Origin: Ancylobacter polymorphus
GTDB lineage: Bacteria; Pseudomonadota; Alphaproteobacteria; Rhizobiales; Xanthobacteraceae
Direction: 5' to 3'
Assembly: GCF_022836935.1 (NCBI RefSeq)
Contig: NZ_CP083239.1
Location: forward strand, 3,052,001-3,116,000
DNA: 64,000 nucleotides
Positions 25,190 through 34,573 of this stretch are shown in pieces. Below the pieces are notes generated by a model that searched no databases, was not told the DNA's origin, and was given only the letters and a program-made list of their open reading frames with translations. Both the position numbers and the translations under genes were made by a program. Within the stretch, counting starts at the first letter, position 1. Every line of letters starts with the position of its first letter.

Positions 25190-26223
25190 GCCACATCGCC
25201 ATCGGGCCGAACTGGCCGGCGCGGTTTGCCCTCGCCGGCCTCTCCCTCGCCGCGCTCGTCGTCGCCATCGCGCTGGCGGTGACGGTCGGCGAGATGCCGA
25301 TTCCGCTTGGCGTCGCCTTCCGCGCGCTCGGCAACGGGCTGTTCGATCTCGGCTACCCTGTCAGCGCCATCCAGCAGGGGGTTATCTTCGAGTACCGGCT
25401 CAGCCGGGCGCTGATGGCGGCCTTGTGCGGCGGCGCGCTGGCGCTTTCCGGCGCGATCCTGCAGGCGCTGCTGCGCAACCCGCTGGCGGAACCCTATATT
25501 CTCGGCGTCTCCGCCGGCGCTTCCACGGGCGCGGTGTGTGTGATGATCCTCGGCTTTGGCGGGGCGACGCTCGGCCTGTCCGGCGGGGCGTTTCTCGGCT
25601 CGGTGGCGGCGCTGGTGCTGGTCGGCCTGCTCGCCGCCGGGGCGGGCGGGGCCAGCGACCGGGTGATTCTCGCCGGCGTCGCCGGCTCGCAGCTGTTCAA
25701 CGCGGCGACCGCCACCATTGTCACGACGATGGCGAGCGCCGAACAGGCGCGGGGCGTGATGTTCTGGCTGCTCGGCAATTTCGGCGGCGTGCGCTGGTCG
25801 GACCTCGCGGTGGCCGCGCCGGTGGCGCTGTTCGGCTTCCTTGTGTGCATGGTCCACGCCAAGGCGCTGGACGCCTTCGCCTTCGGCGCCGATGCGGCGG
25901 CCTCGCTCGGCATCCCTGTGGCGCGGGTGCGGCTGGTGCTGCTGGCCACCACCGCGCTGCTCACCGCCACCATGGTGGCGATTGTCGGCACGGTCGGCTT
26001 TGTCGGGCTGGTGATCCCGCATGCGGCGCGCTTCCTCGTCGGCCCCGGCCATGCCCGGCTGCTGCCGGCCTGCCTCGTCATCGGCGCGGTGTTCATGATC
26101 CTCGCCGATGTGCTTTCGCGCATATTGGTGCCGCAGCAGATCCTGCCCATCGGCATCGTCACCGCTTTGGTCGGCGCGCCGGCCTTCGCCTTCATCCTCT
26201 ATCGCGCGAGGCGGCCCGCATGA
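25186..26223 (+). CDS. FecCD-family ABC permease, B12-type
   Basis: A 345-residue inner-membrane permease with about ten helices. It has the family's conserved GGALALSGAILQALLRNPLAEP-type segment (about residues 82-103) and the GFVGLVIPHAAR loop that contacts the ATPase. Translation most likely starts at the TTG at 25186, which overlaps the stop of the binding-protein gene (ATTGA); no ATG is near. It is probably translationally coupled with that gene. Confidence 0.87.
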   Translation: MSHIAIGPNWPARFALAGLSLAALVVAIALAVTVGEMPIPLGVAFRALGNGLFDLGYPVSAIQQGVIFEYRLSRALMAALCGGALALSGAILQALLRNPLAEPYILGVSAGASTGAVCVMILGFGGATLGLSGGAFLGSVAALVLVGLLAAGAGGASDRVILAGVAGSQLFNAATATIVTTMASAEQARGVMFWLLGNFGGVRWSDLAVAAPVALFGFLVCMVHAKALDAFAFGADAAASLGIPVARVRLVLLATTALLTATMVAIVGTVGFVGLVIPHAARFLVGPGHARLLPACLVIGAVFMILADVLSRILVPQQILPIGIVTALVGAPAFAFILYRARRPA

Positions 26224-27002
26224 CGCTCGCCACCCATGATGTGCGCTGGGGCGCGGGCGGGAAGCTGATCGTCGACGGCGTGACGCTGGAGGTCGAGCCC
26301 AACCGTGTGCTCGGCCTGATCGGCCCCAATGGCTCGGGCAAGTCGAGCCTCCTGCGCCTGCTCTGCCGCCTGCGCAAGGTGGCGAGCGGCGTGGTCACGC
26401 TGGACGGGCAGGACATTGCCGGCGTCGGTCGGCGCGACCTTGCCCGGCGTCTCGCCTTTGTCGAGCAGCAGGCAACCACCGAGATCGCGCTCACCGTCTG
26501 CGACGTGGTGCGGCTGGGGCGAACGCCGCACCGCGCCGCCTTCGCCGCGTGGAGTGCGGAAGACGAGCGGGCGGTCGATGCGGCCCTCGAACGGGTCGGC
26601 CTTTCCGAGCGGCACGACCAGCTTTGGCACACGCTGTCGGGCGGCGAGCGCCAGCGCGTCCATATCGCCCGCGCGCTGGCGCAGGCGCCGCGCGAGCTCA
26701 TTCTCGACGAGCCGACCAACCATCTCGACATCCAGCACCAGCTCTCCATTCTCAGGCTGGTGCGGCGGCTCGGCGTAACCTGCATCGTGGCGCTGCACGA
26801 TCTCAACCTCGCCTCGCTGTTCTGCGACCGCATCGGCGTGCTCGCCACCGGCCGGCTGGTGGCGGCCGGCGCGCCGGAGCAAGTTCTCACCCCGACCCTC
26901 ATTCGCGACGTGTTCGGGGTGGAGGTCGCTATCCGCCCCGGCGCCAATGGCCGCCGCCAGATCGACTATCTCGTCGATCACGAGCCGGACGAACCTTTGT
27001 GA
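26220..27002 (+). CDS. ABC transporter ATP-binding protein, B12-type (BtuD/FecE-like)
   Basis: A 260-residue ATPase for the importer. The Walker A motif is GPNGSGKSS (about 38-46), the Q loop is in VEQQATTEIAL, the signature is LSGGERQRVHIARAL, Walker B is LILDEPTNHLD, and the switch histidine is in VALHDLN. Its start overlaps the permease stop (ATGA). The riboswitch upstream links it to cobalamin uptake. Confidence 0.92.
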   Translation: MTLATHDVRWGAGGKLIVDGVTLEVEPNRVLGLIGPNGSGKSSLLRLLCRLRKVASGVVTLDGQDIAGVGRRDLARRLAFVEQQATTEIALTVCDVVRLGRTPHRAAFAAWSAEDERAVDAALERVGLSERHDQLWHTLSGGERQRVHIARALAQAPRELILDEPTNHLDIQHQLSILRLVRRLGVTCIVALHDLNLASLFCDRIGVLATGRLVAAGAPEQVLTPTLIRDVFGVEVAIRPGANGRRQIDYLVDHEPDEPL

Positions 27003-27005
27003 GGT

Positions 27006-27037
27006 GCCGGCGCCAAGCCGAGCCGAGCGGCGCCGGC
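27006..27037 (+). terminator. Strong hairpin after the ABC importer, possible terminator
   Basis: GCCGGCGCC (27006-27014) and GGCGCCGGC (27029-27037) form a perfect 9-bp stem with a 14-base loop. It starts 3 bases after the importer stop. There is no T-run, so it may end the transcript by a Rho-assisted route or protect its 3' end. The remaining 70 bases to hupT hold no recognised promoter. Confidence 0.4.
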
Positions 27038-27108
27038 GGGGATGAGGGTTTCATTGCCGGCCTCGCAGGCGCATTCTACTGTGCCGCGAAACCGACGCTG
27101 AAGGTGCC

Positions 27109-28482
27109 ATGTCGCAATCGCCGAAAGGTTCGCCGAAGGATACGCAGGCACCTCTCCCGGGGGCGGACCTGCTCGCCCCGTTCGCCGGCCAGACGGACGA
27201 TGCCTGGATCGCCGTCATCCGCAAGATGGACGAGACCTATGCCGAGCTCGTCGCCCAGCAGGTCGCGCTGGAACAGAAGAACGCGGAGCTTGAGGAGGCG
27301 CAGACCTTCATCGCCGGCCTGATGTCGTCGATGACCGACGTGCTCATCGCCTGCGACCCCTCCGGCCGCATCGAGCAGGTGAACCTCGCCGCCGAGCGCG
27401 CCTTCCAGCGTCCGCCGGGCGATCTGGAGCGGCGGCACCTGCGCGACCTTATCGCGGCGGACTCGCCGACCACCTTCGACGATCTGCGCGCCACCATCGA
27501 GCGGCGCGCGCGCCTCAGCGACCGCGAACTGCTGTTCGCGACGCCAGCGGGGCCGCTGCCGGTGTCGGTCAATGGCGCGGTGCGGTTTGACTCGCGCGGG
27601 CGTGCGGTCGGCATGGTGCTGGTCGGCCGGCCCATCGGTGAGTTGCGCCAGGCCTATAGCGACCTTGCCGCCGCGCATGAGCGGCTGAAGCAGACGCAGA
27701 AGCAGCTGGTCCATTCGGAAAAGATGGCCTCGCTCGGCCGTCTTGTCGCCGGCGTGGCGCATGAGCTGAACAACCCGATCTCCTTCGTCTATGGCAATGC
27801 CCATACGCTGAAGCGCTACGGCGCCCGGCTCACCACCTATCTCGACGCGGTGCATCGCGGGGTGAGCGGGCCGGCTCTGGCGAAGCTGCAGGTCGAACTT
27901 AAGATCGACACGACGCTGGCCAATATCGCCGGCACGCTCGACGGCATGCTGGAAGGCGCCGAGCGGGTGCGCGACATCGTCGCCGATCTGCGCCATTTCT
28001 CCTCCGAGCGGCGCGAGGCCTGGGAGGCGTTCGACCTCGCCCCGCTGGTCCGCTCCGCACTGGAATGGGTGGCGAAGGCGCAGCGCCCGGCGATCGAAAC
28101 GCGCTTCGACATGGATGAGGGCCTGATGGTGGTCGGCCATCCCGGCCATATCCATCAGGTGCTGATGAATCTGGTGCAGAACGCGCTCGATGCCATGGAA
28201 GGCCAGCCCGTGCAGCGGCTAGACATCACCGGCCGGGCGGGCGACGTGGTCACGCTCATGCTGCGCGACACCGGGCCGGGCATCGACGCCGACATCGCCT
28301 CGCGCATTTTCGATCCGTTCTTCACCACCAAAGAGGTGGGCAAGGGCACCGGGCTCGGGCTTTCCATCAGCTATGGCATCGTGCAGGAGCATGGCGGCAC
28401 ACTGGAAGCCGCCAACCATCCCGAGGGCGGGGCGGTGATGACGCTGACGCTTCCGGCGGCCAGCGCCGCGAACGGAGATTGA
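27109..28482 (+). CDS. hupT: Hydrogen-responsive sensor histidine kinase HupT (HoxJ)
   Basis: A 457-residue soluble kinase. A coiled segment (about 45-65) leads to a PAS domain (about 66-175), the HisKA domain with His218 in GVAHELNNPISFVYGN, and a HATPase domain with G boxes in DTGPGID and GKGTGLGLSIS. In Rhodobacter and Ralstonia, HupT/HoxJ binds the HupUV sensor and phosphorylates HupR/HoxA. Its place before hupUV and its NNP phosphoacceptor motif fit that family. It opens the hup cluster, 4 bases before hupU. Confidence 0.93.
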   Translation: MSQSPKGSPKDTQAPLPGADLLAPFAGQTDDAWIAVIRKMDETYAELVAQQVALEQKNAELEEAQTFIAGLMSSMTDVLIACDPSGRIEQVNLAAERAFQRPPGDLERRHLRDLIAADSPTTFDDLRATIERRARLSDRELLFATPAGPLPVSVNGAVRFDSRGRAVGMVLVGRPIGELRQAYSDLAAAHERLKQTQKQLVHSEKMASLGRLVAGVAHELNNPISFVYGNAHTLKRYGARLTTYLDAVHRGVSGPALAKLQVELKIDTTLANIAGTLDGMLEGAERVRDIVADLRHFSSERREAWEAFDLAPLVRSALEWVAKAQRPAIETRFDMDEGLMVVGHPGHIHQVLMNLVQNALDAMEGQPVQRLDITGRAGDVVTLMLRDTGPGIDADIASRIFDPFFTTKEVGKGTGLGLSISYGIVQEHGGTLEAANHPEGGAVMTLTLPAASAANGD

Positions 28483-28486
28483 GACC

Positions 28487-29509
28487 ATGCCCGTTCCCCC
28501 CGAGCCCGCGCCGTTCAACGTGCTGTGGATCCAGTCCGGCGGCTGCGGCGGCTGCACCATGTCGATGCTGTGCGCGGAGGCGCCGGACCTCGCTACCACG
28601 CTGGAGAGCGCCAATATCCGCTTCCTCTGGCACCCGACCCTTTCCGAGGAGACCGGGGCGGAGGCGGTGGCGCTGTTCGAACAGGTGCTCGACGGCACGC
28701 TCCGGCTCGACGCGCTCTGTGTGGAAGGCGCCATGCTGCGCGGCCCCAAGGATACCGGGCGCTTCCACATCCTCGCCGGCACCGGCGTTCCCACCATCGA
28801 ATGGGTGCGGCGGCTGGCGGCGGTGGCGGAGACTGTGGTGGCGGTCGGCACCTGCGCCGCCTATGGCGGCGTCACCGCCGCCGGCGCCAACCCCACCGAT
28901 GCCTGCGGCCTGCAATATGACGGGCGCCGCGAAGGCGGGGCGCTCGGCGCCGCCTTCCGCTCCCGCTCCGGCCTGCCGGTCATCAATGTCGCTGGCTGCC
29001 CGACCCATCCCAATTGGGTGACGGAAACGCTGATGCTGCTGGCGGCGGGACTGCTGGGGGCGGACGATCTCGATGTGTATCGCCGCCCGCGCTTCTATGC
29101 CGACCATCTCGTGCATCATGGCTGCCCGCGCAACGAATATTACGAGTACAAGGCCAGCGCGGAGAAGATGTCCGATCTCGGCTGCATGATGGAGCATCTC
29201 GGCTGCCTCGGCACGCAGGCGCATGCCGATTGCAACACCCGTCTGTGGAATGGGGAGGGCTCGTGCACGCGCGGCGGCTATGCCTGCATCAACTGCACCG
29301 CGCCGGAATTCGAGGAGCCGGGGCACGCCTTCGTCGAGACGCCGAAGATCGCCGGTTTCCCGGTCGGCCTGCCCACCGACATGCCGAAGGCGTGGTTCGT
29401 GGCGCTGTCCTCGCTCGCCAAGGCGGCGACGCCGGAGCGGCTGCGGCTGAACGCGACCAGCGACCATGTGGTGCGCTCGCCCGCCGTGCGGGACATCAAG
29501 CGCCGATGA
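28487..29509 (+). CDS. hupU: Regulatory [NiFe] hydrogenase small subunit (H2 sensor)
   Basis: A 340-residue small subunit (HoxB type). It has no Tat signal, which sets it apart from HupS and keeps it in the cytoplasm. The proximal Fe-S cluster motif SGGCGGCTMSM carries Cys20 and Cys23. Later cysteines in GTCAAYGG, GCPTHPNW, HHGCPRN and YACINCTAPEF supply the other cluster ligands. With HupV it detects H2 and controls HupT. The hupV start overlaps its stop. Confidence 0.95.
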   Translation: MPVPPEPAPFNVLWIQSGGCGGCTMSMLCAEAPDLATTLESANIRFLWHPTLSEETGAEAVALFEQVLDGTLRLDALCVEGAMLRGPKDTGRFHILAGTGVPTIEWVRRLAAVAETVVAVGTCAAYGGVTAAGANPTDACGLQYDGRREGGALGAAFRSRSGLPVINVAGCPTHPNWVTETLMLLAAGLLGADDLDVYRRPRFYADHLVHHGCPRNEYYEYKASAEKMSDLGCMMEHLGCLGTQAHADCNTRLWNGEGSCTRGGYACINCTAPEFEEPGHAFVETPKIAGFPVGLPTDMPKAWFVALSSLAKAATPERLRLNATSDHVVRSPAVRDIKRR

Positions 29510-30978
29510 GCGACAATGGTGCATCGGAGGGCACGACGCGGCTCGTCGTCGGCCCGTTCAACCGGGTCGAGGGCGATCTCGAAGTGCGGCTGGAATTGTC
29601 GCAGGGGCGGGTGGAGGCGGCCTTCGTGTCGTCGCCGCTGTTCCGGGGCTTCGAGCGCATATTGGAAGGCCGCGACCCGCGCGACGCGCTGGTGATCGCG
29701 CCGCGCATCTGCGGCATCTGCTCGGTGTCGCAGTCCCATGCCGCCGCGCTGGCGCTTGCCGGGGTGCAGGGGCTGGTGCCGACCGACAATGGAAGGGTAG
29801 CGACCAATCTCATCGTCGCTACCGAGAATGTGGCCGACCATCTCACCCATTTCCATGTGTTCTTCATGCCGGACTTTGCCCGCGCCCTCTATGCGGAGCG
29901 GCCGTGGTTCCCGCGCGTCGAAGCGCGCTTCAAGGCGGCGCAGGGCAGCGCGGTGCGCAAGGCACTGGAGACACGGACCACGCTTCTGCATGTGCTCGGG
30001 CTGCTCGCCGGTCGCTGGCCGCACACGCTGGCGATCCAGCCCGGCGGGGTGACGCGCGGGGCGGACGTGCGCGACAAGGTGCGTCTCGCAGCTACGCTCG
30101 GCGCGGTGCGGCGGGCGCTGGAGGAGGGGCTGTTCGGGGCGAAGCTGGAGCGCGTCGCCGAGCTTTCCACCCGCGAGGAGTTGGACCTCTGGCGCGCCGC
30201 CGGCCCGGAAGGCGATTTCCGCCTCTTCCTCGACATTGCCGCCGATCTCGACCTCGGCCGGCTCGGCCGCGCCTATGACCGCTATCTCAGCTATGGCGCC
30301 TATCCCGGCGCCGAGAGGCGGCTTTACGCGCGCGGGATTTTCACCCCGGACGGCGCGGGCGCGGTGGATCTGAGCGCCATCGCGGAAGACCATACGCATG
30401 CGCGGATGGAGCATCGCACCCATCCGCACCACCCCTTCGACGGCTCGACCCTGCCGGATGCCGAGGACGAGACCGGCTATAGCTGGTGCAAGGCGCCGCG
30501 CCTTCATGGCCTGCCCTTCGAGACCGGCGCCGTCGCCCGGCAGATGGTGGACGGCCAGCCGCTGATCCGCGATATCGTGCAGAGCGAGGGCGGCAGCGTG
30601 CTCGCCCGCGTCGTGGCGCGGCTGGTGGAAACGGCGCGCACGCTCATCGCCATGGAGCGTTGGGTGCATGAACTCACCCCCGGCGCGCCCTGGTGCGCGC
30701 AGGGGAGCCTGCCCAGCCATGGGCGGGCGGCGGGGCTCACCGAGGCGGCGCGGGGCGCGCTCGGGCACTGGTTGCGGGTGGAGAACGGGCGCATCGCCGG
30801 CTACCAGATCATCGCCCCCACCACCTGGAATTTCTCGCCACGGGATGCCGCCGGCGTGCCAGGGCCGCTGGAGGCGGCACTGGTCGGCGCGCCGGTGCGC
30901 CAGGGTGAGGCGACGCCGGTGGCGGTTCAGCACATCGTCCGCTCCTTCGATCCCTGCATGGTCTGCACGGTGCATTGA
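29506..30978 (+). CDS. hupV: Regulatory [NiFe] hydrogenase large subunit (H2 sensor)
   Basis: A 490-residue large subunit (HoxC type). The Ni ligands are Cys69 and Cys72 in RICGICSVSQSH and Cys484 and Cys487 in DPCMVCTVH. The chain ends exactly at His490, without the C-terminal peptide that HupD removes from catalytic large subunits. This is the known mark of sensor hydrogenases. RICGICS replaces the HupL RICGVCT; substitutions around the site are thought to give O2 tolerance in this class. The ATG at 29506 overlaps the hupU stop. Confidence 0.95.
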   Translation: MSDNGASEGTTRLVVGPFNRVEGDLEVRLELSQGRVEAAFVSSPLFRGFERILEGRDPRDALVIAPRICGICSVSQSHAAALALAGVQGLVPTDNGRVATNLIVATENVADHLTHFHVFFMPDFARALYAERPWFPRVEARFKAAQGSAVRKALETRTTLLHVLGLLAGRWPHTLAIQPGGVTRGADVRDKVRLAATLGAVRRALEEGLFGAKLERVAELSTREELDLWRAAGPEGDFRLFLDIAADLDLGRLGRAYDRYLSYGAYPGAERRLYARGIFTPDGAGAVDLSAIAEDHTHARMEHRTHPHHPFDGSTLPDAEDETGYSWCKAPRLHGLPFETGAVARQMVDGQPLIRDIVQSEGGSVLARVVARLVETARTLIAMERWVHELTPGAPWCAQGSLPSHGRAAGLTEAARGALGHWLRVENGRIAGYQIIAPTTWNFSPRDAAGVPGPLEAALVGAPVRQGEATPVAVQHIVRSFDPCMVCTVH

Positions 30979-30986
30979 GCCGCGCC

Positions 30987-33284
30987 ATGCCCAGCGAGGA
31001 GATCATCGTCCGCGGCATCGTGCAGGGCGTCGGCTTCCGCCCCTTCGTGTGGCGGCTGGCGCAGCGCCTCGGGATCGACGGCGAGGTGAGCAATCGCGGC
31101 GACGCGGTGGTTATCGTCGCTTCCGGGCCGCCTCCGGTTCTCGACGCCTTCGCCGCCGCGCTCACCGCCGAGGCACCGCCGCTCGCCCGGGTGGAGACGG
31201 TCGAGCGCCGGGTGGCAGCTGCCTTCGCCGGCAGCGGCTTCAGCATTGCCGCCAGCGCGCCCGGCACGGTGTCGGTCGGCATCGTCGCTGATATCGCGAC
31301 CTGCCCGGCCTGCCGCGCCGAGATCGCCGACGCCGCCGCGCGCCGGCATCGCTACGCCTTCACCAACTGCACCGATTGCGGGCCGCGCTTCTCCATCGTC
31401 GAGGGCCTGCCCTATGACCGCGCGGCGACCACCATGCGCGGCTTCACCCTATGCGCGGCCTGCCGGGCGGAATATGCCAACCCGGCCGACCGGCGTTTCC
31501 ACGCTCAGCCCATCGCCTGCCCCGACTGCGGGCCGAAGCTGTGGTTGGAGGAGGGTGGGGAGGTGGTCGACGGCGACCCGGTGGCGGCCGCTGCCCTGCG
31601 GCTGCGCGGGGGAAAAATCCTCGCCATCAAGGGGATCGGCGGCTTTCACATCGCCTGCGACGCGACCAGCGAGGCCACCGTCGCTGAACTGCGCGCCCGC
31701 AAGCACCGCCCGACGAAACCGCTGGCGGTGATGCTGCGCGATCCGGCCATGGTGCGGGCGTTCTGCGTGGCCGGGGACGCGGAAATCGCGGCGCTCAGCC
31801 ACCCTTCCGCGCCCATTCTCCTGCTGCGGCTGCGGCCGGAGACCGCGCTCGCCGCCTCGGTGGCGCCGGGGCCGAACCGGCTCGGGGTGATGCTGCCCTA
31901 TACGCCGCTGCACCACCGGCTGATGGAGGCGGTGGCCCGCCCGCTGGTGATGACCAGCGCCAACCGCTCCGGCGAACCCCAGATCTTTCGCGACGACGCG
32001 GCGCGGGTGGGGCTTGCCGGGATCGTCGACGGTTTCCTCACCCATGACCGCCCCATCGCCCGGCGGCTCGACGACAGCGTGGTGCAGTTCGCCGCCGGGC
32101 GGCCGCAGGTGATGCGGCGCGGGCGCGGCCTGGCCCCGGCACCGCGCGCTTTGCCGGCGGGCTTCGAGGAGGCAACCCCGGTGCTGGCGCTCGGTGGCGC
32201 GCTGAAAAGCGCGATCTGCCTCGCCATCGGCGGCAAGGCGCTGCTGTCGCATCATCTCGGCGATCTCGACGAGCCGGCGACACAGGACGCCTTCGAGCAG
32301 GCCATCGCCGACTATTCCGCCCTGTTCGACCATCGCCCGGCGGCGATTGCCGTCGACACGCACCCGGATTACCCGCCTAGCCGCTACGGCGCCGCGCTGG
32401 CAGAGGCGCGCGGCCTGCCGCTGATGCCCGTGCAGCACCACCACGCCCACATCGCCGCCGTGATGGCGGAACGGGGGTGGCCTCTGGAAAGCGGGCCGGT
32501 GATCGGCCTCGCGCTCGACGGGCTCGGTTTTGGCGAGGACGGCACCATCTGGGGCGCGGAAATCCTCCTCTGCGACTACCGCAACAGCCGCCGGCTCGCG
32601 CGGCTGAAGCCGATCCCACTCGCCGGCGGGGATGCCGCCAATCGCGAGCCCTGGCGCGTGCTGCTCGCCCATCTCGATGCCGCGCTGGGGCCGGAGGCGG
32701 TGCCGGATGCGCCCTTCGCGGGGCTTCCGGTCGCGACCCTGCGCGCCATGATCGCGCGTGGCCTCAACGCGCCGCTGGCGAGTTCCGCCGGGCGCCTGTT
32801 CGACGCCATGGCCGCGCTGCTCGGCCTCGCGCCGCCACGCCTCAGCTTCGAGGGCGAGGCGGCGATGGCGCTGCAGGCGGTGGCGGAAGCGGCGGCAAAG
32901 GTGCCGCCCTATCCCTTCGGCCTTGCGCCGATAGGTGATCTCATGGAGATCGACCCCGCCCCCATGTGGCGGGCGGCCTGCGCCGACCTGGCGGCGGGGT
33001 GCCCGGCCGACCCCATCGCCCGGCGGTTGCATGCCGGGGTGGCGGAGAGCTTTGCCGGCCTCGCCCTCTCCCTCGCCGACCGGCACGGAGCGGGTGCCAT
33101 CGCCCTGTCCGGTGGCGTCTGCCAGAACGCGCTGCTGCTGGAGATGCTGGTGGCGCGGCTGGAGGCTTCCGGGCGAACGCTGCTGCTGCCCGGCGAGGTG
33201 CCGGCCAATGATGGCGGCCTCGCCCTCGGGCAGGCGGCGGTCGCGGCCGCGCGGCTGGGAGCTGCGCCGCGCGGCGGGCGGTAA
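30987..33284 (+). CDS. hypF: Carbamoyltransferase HypF
   Basis: A 765-residue HypF, which makes the thiocarbamate on HypE that becomes the CN ligands of the NiFe site. Domains in order: acylphosphatase (about 1-95, with GIVQGVGFRPF), two zinc fingers (CPAC...CTDCGPRF and CAAC...CPDCGPKL), a YrdC-like domain (about 200-390) and a Kae1-like domain with the metal-binding QHHHAHIAAVMAE. The ATG at 30987 is preferred over a TTG at 30975. It follows hupV by 8 bases. The 173-base gap after it carries the hupS promoter. Confidence 0.96.
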   Translation: MPSEEIIVRGIVQGVGFRPFVWRLAQRLGIDGEVSNRGDAVVIVASGPPPVLDAFAAALTAEAPPLARVETVERRVAAAFAGSGFSIAASAPGTVSVGIVADIATCPACRAEIADAAARRHRYAFTNCTDCGPRFSIVEGLPYDRAATTMRGFTLCAACRAEYANPADRRFHAQPIACPDCGPKLWLEEGGEVVDGDPVAAAALRLRGGKILAIKGIGGFHIACDATSEATVAELRARKHRPTKPLAVMLRDPAMVRAFCVAGDAEIAALSHPSAPILLLRLRPETALAASVAPGPNRLGVMLPYTPLHHRLMEAVARPLVMTSANRSGEPQIFRDDAARVGLAGIVDGFLTHDRPIARRLDDSVVQFAAGRPQVMRRGRGLAPAPRALPAGFEEATPVLALGGALKSAICLAIGGKALLSHHLGDLDEPATQDAFEQAIADYSALFDHRPAAIAVDTHPDYPPSRYGAALAEARGLPLMPVQHHHAHIAAVMAERGWPLESGPVIGLALDGLGFGEDGTIWGAEILLCDYRNSRRLARLKPIPLAGGDAANREPWRVLLAHLDAALGPEAVPDAPFAGLPVATLRAMIARGLNAPLASSAGRLFDAMAALLGLAPPRLSFEGEAAMALQAVAEAAAKVPPYPFGLAPIGDLMEIDPAPMWRAACADLAAGCPADPIARRLHAGVAESFAGLALSLADRHGAGAIALSGGVCQNALLLEMLVARLEASGRTLLLPGEVPANDGGLALGQAAVAAARLGAAPRGGR

Positions 33285-33381
33285 GCCGCTTTCCGCTCCT
33301 CCGGCAAAGCGGTCTCGCCGCTTCCGGGGCGCAGTAGCGGCGATGCGATCTAAGCTATTGAAATAAAACAATAAAGCGCGC

Positions 33382-33397
33382 TGGCACGCGGGTTGCT
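33382..33397 (+). promoter_or_regulatory. Sigma-54 promoter of hupSLC
   Basis: TGGCACGCGGGTTGCT matches the -24/-12 consensus, with GG and GC exactly 10 bases apart. Transcription would begin near 33408, giving a leader of about 50 bases before hupS. Directly upstream is an AT-rich segment with ATTG-N8-CAAT (33357-33372 region), unusual in this GC-rich sequence. HupR is the expected activator. Its distant binding site would lie within the end of hypF. Confidence 0.92.
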
Positions 33398-33457
33398 GTT
33401 GTCCTTGCATCGGTGCGCGCCGACGCGCCGGACAACAAGCACACCGGAGGGAGCCGC

Positions 33458-34573
33458 ATGGCTGGGCTTGAGACGTTCTACGAGGTGATGCGACGGCAGG
33501 GCATCACCCGCCGATCCTTCCTCAAATATTGTTCGCTGACCGCCGCCGCGCTCGGTCTCGGCCCGGAATTCGTGCCGCAGATCGCCCATGCCATGGAGAC
33601 CAAGCCGCGCACGCCGGTGCTGTGGCTGCACGGGCTGGAATGCACCTGCTGCTCGGAGAGCTTCATCCGCTCGGCGCATCCGCTCGCCAAGGATGTCGTG
33701 CTGTCGATGATCTCGCTCGACTATGACGACACGCTGATGGCCTCCGCCGGGCATCAGGCCGAGGCGATCCTTCAGGAGGTGATGGAGAAGTACAAGGGCA
33801 ACTACATCCTCGCCGTGGAAGGCAACCCGCCGCTGAACGAGGATGGCATGTACTGCATCATCGGCGGCAAGCCCTTCCTCGACCAGCTGCGCATGGTGGC
33901 GAAGGACGCCAAGGCGGTGATCTCCTGGGGCTCCTGCGCCTCGCATGGCTGCGTGCAGGCGGCACGCCCGAACCCGACCCGCGCCACCCCGGTGCACGAG
34001 GTCATCACCGACAAGCCGATCATCAAGGTGCCGGGCTGCCCGCCCATCGCCGAGGTGATGACGGGCGTCATCACCTACATGCTCACCTTCGACCGCATGC
34101 CCGAGCTCGACCGGCAGGGGCGGCCGAAAATGTTCTACTCCCAGCGTATCCACGACAAATGCTACCGCCGGCCGCATTTCGACGCCGGCCAGTTCGTCGA
34201 GTCCTTCGACGATGAGGGCGCGCGCAAGGGCTATTGCCTCTACAAGGTCGGCTGCAAGGGACCGACCACCTACAATGCCTGCTCCACCGTGCGCTGGAAC
34301 GAGGGCACCTCCTTCCCGATCCAGGCCGGCCATGGCTGCATCGGCTGCTCGGAAGACGGCTTCTGGGACAAGGGCTCCTGGTATGCGCGCCTCACCGACC
34401 TGCACGGCGTCGGCTTCGGCATCGAATCCACCGCCGACCGGGTCGGTCTCGGCGCGGCGGCGGCGGTGGGCGGCGCGGTGGCGCTGCATGCGGCGGTGAG
34501 CGCGCTCAAGCGCGCCCAGCACAAGCACGGCAACGGTTCGAACGGCTCCAGCCACACGGGAGACGCGGCATGA
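33458..34573 (+). CDS. hupS: Uptake [NiFe] hydrogenase small subunit
   Basis: A 371-residue small subunit (HyaA/HoxK type). The Tat motif RRSFLK is at residues 18-23, with cleavage expected after AHA at about 45. The fold carries three Fe-S clusters, beginning with LECTCCSES (about 60-68). The C-terminal hydrophobic helix (about 327-348), followed by a basic/His tail, anchors the enzyme to the membrane and HupC. The ATG at 33458 has a strong GGAGGGAG site. Extra cysteines at ECTCC are typical of O2-tolerant membrane enzymes (6-Cys proximal cluster), but I cannot confirm this without alignment. Confidence 0.97.
   Translation: MAGLETFYEVMRRQGITRRSFLKYCSLTAAALGLGPEFVPQIAHAMETKPRTPVLWLHGLECTCCSESFIRSAHPLAKDVVLSMISLDYDDTLMASAGHQAEAILQEVMEKYKGNYILAVEGNPPLNEDGMYCIIGGKPFLDQLRMVAKDAKAVISWGSCASHGCVQAARPNPTRATPVHEVITDKPIIKVPGCPPIAEVMTGVITYMLTFDRMPELDRQGRPKMFYSQRIHDKCYRRPHFDAGQFVESFDDEGARKGYCLYKVGCKGPTTYNACSTVRWNEGTSFPIQAGHGCIGCSEDGFWDKGSWYARLTDLHGVGFGIESTADRVGLGAAAAVGGAVALHAAVSALKRAQHKHGNGSNGSSHTGDAA

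Noticed and set aside
33286..33312. Hairpin CCGCTTT...AAAGCGG after hypF as a terminator
   Set aside because: A stem of 7 bp with a 13-base loop and no T-run is weak, and the hupS promoter follows anyway, so I do not list it.
33353..33375. ATTG-N8-CAAT before the hupS promoter as a HupR binding site
   Set aside because: The reported HupR/HoxA pattern is TTG-N5-CAA and sites lie farther upstream; this one touches the promoter and has the wrong spacing. It is noted only as an AT-rich segment.
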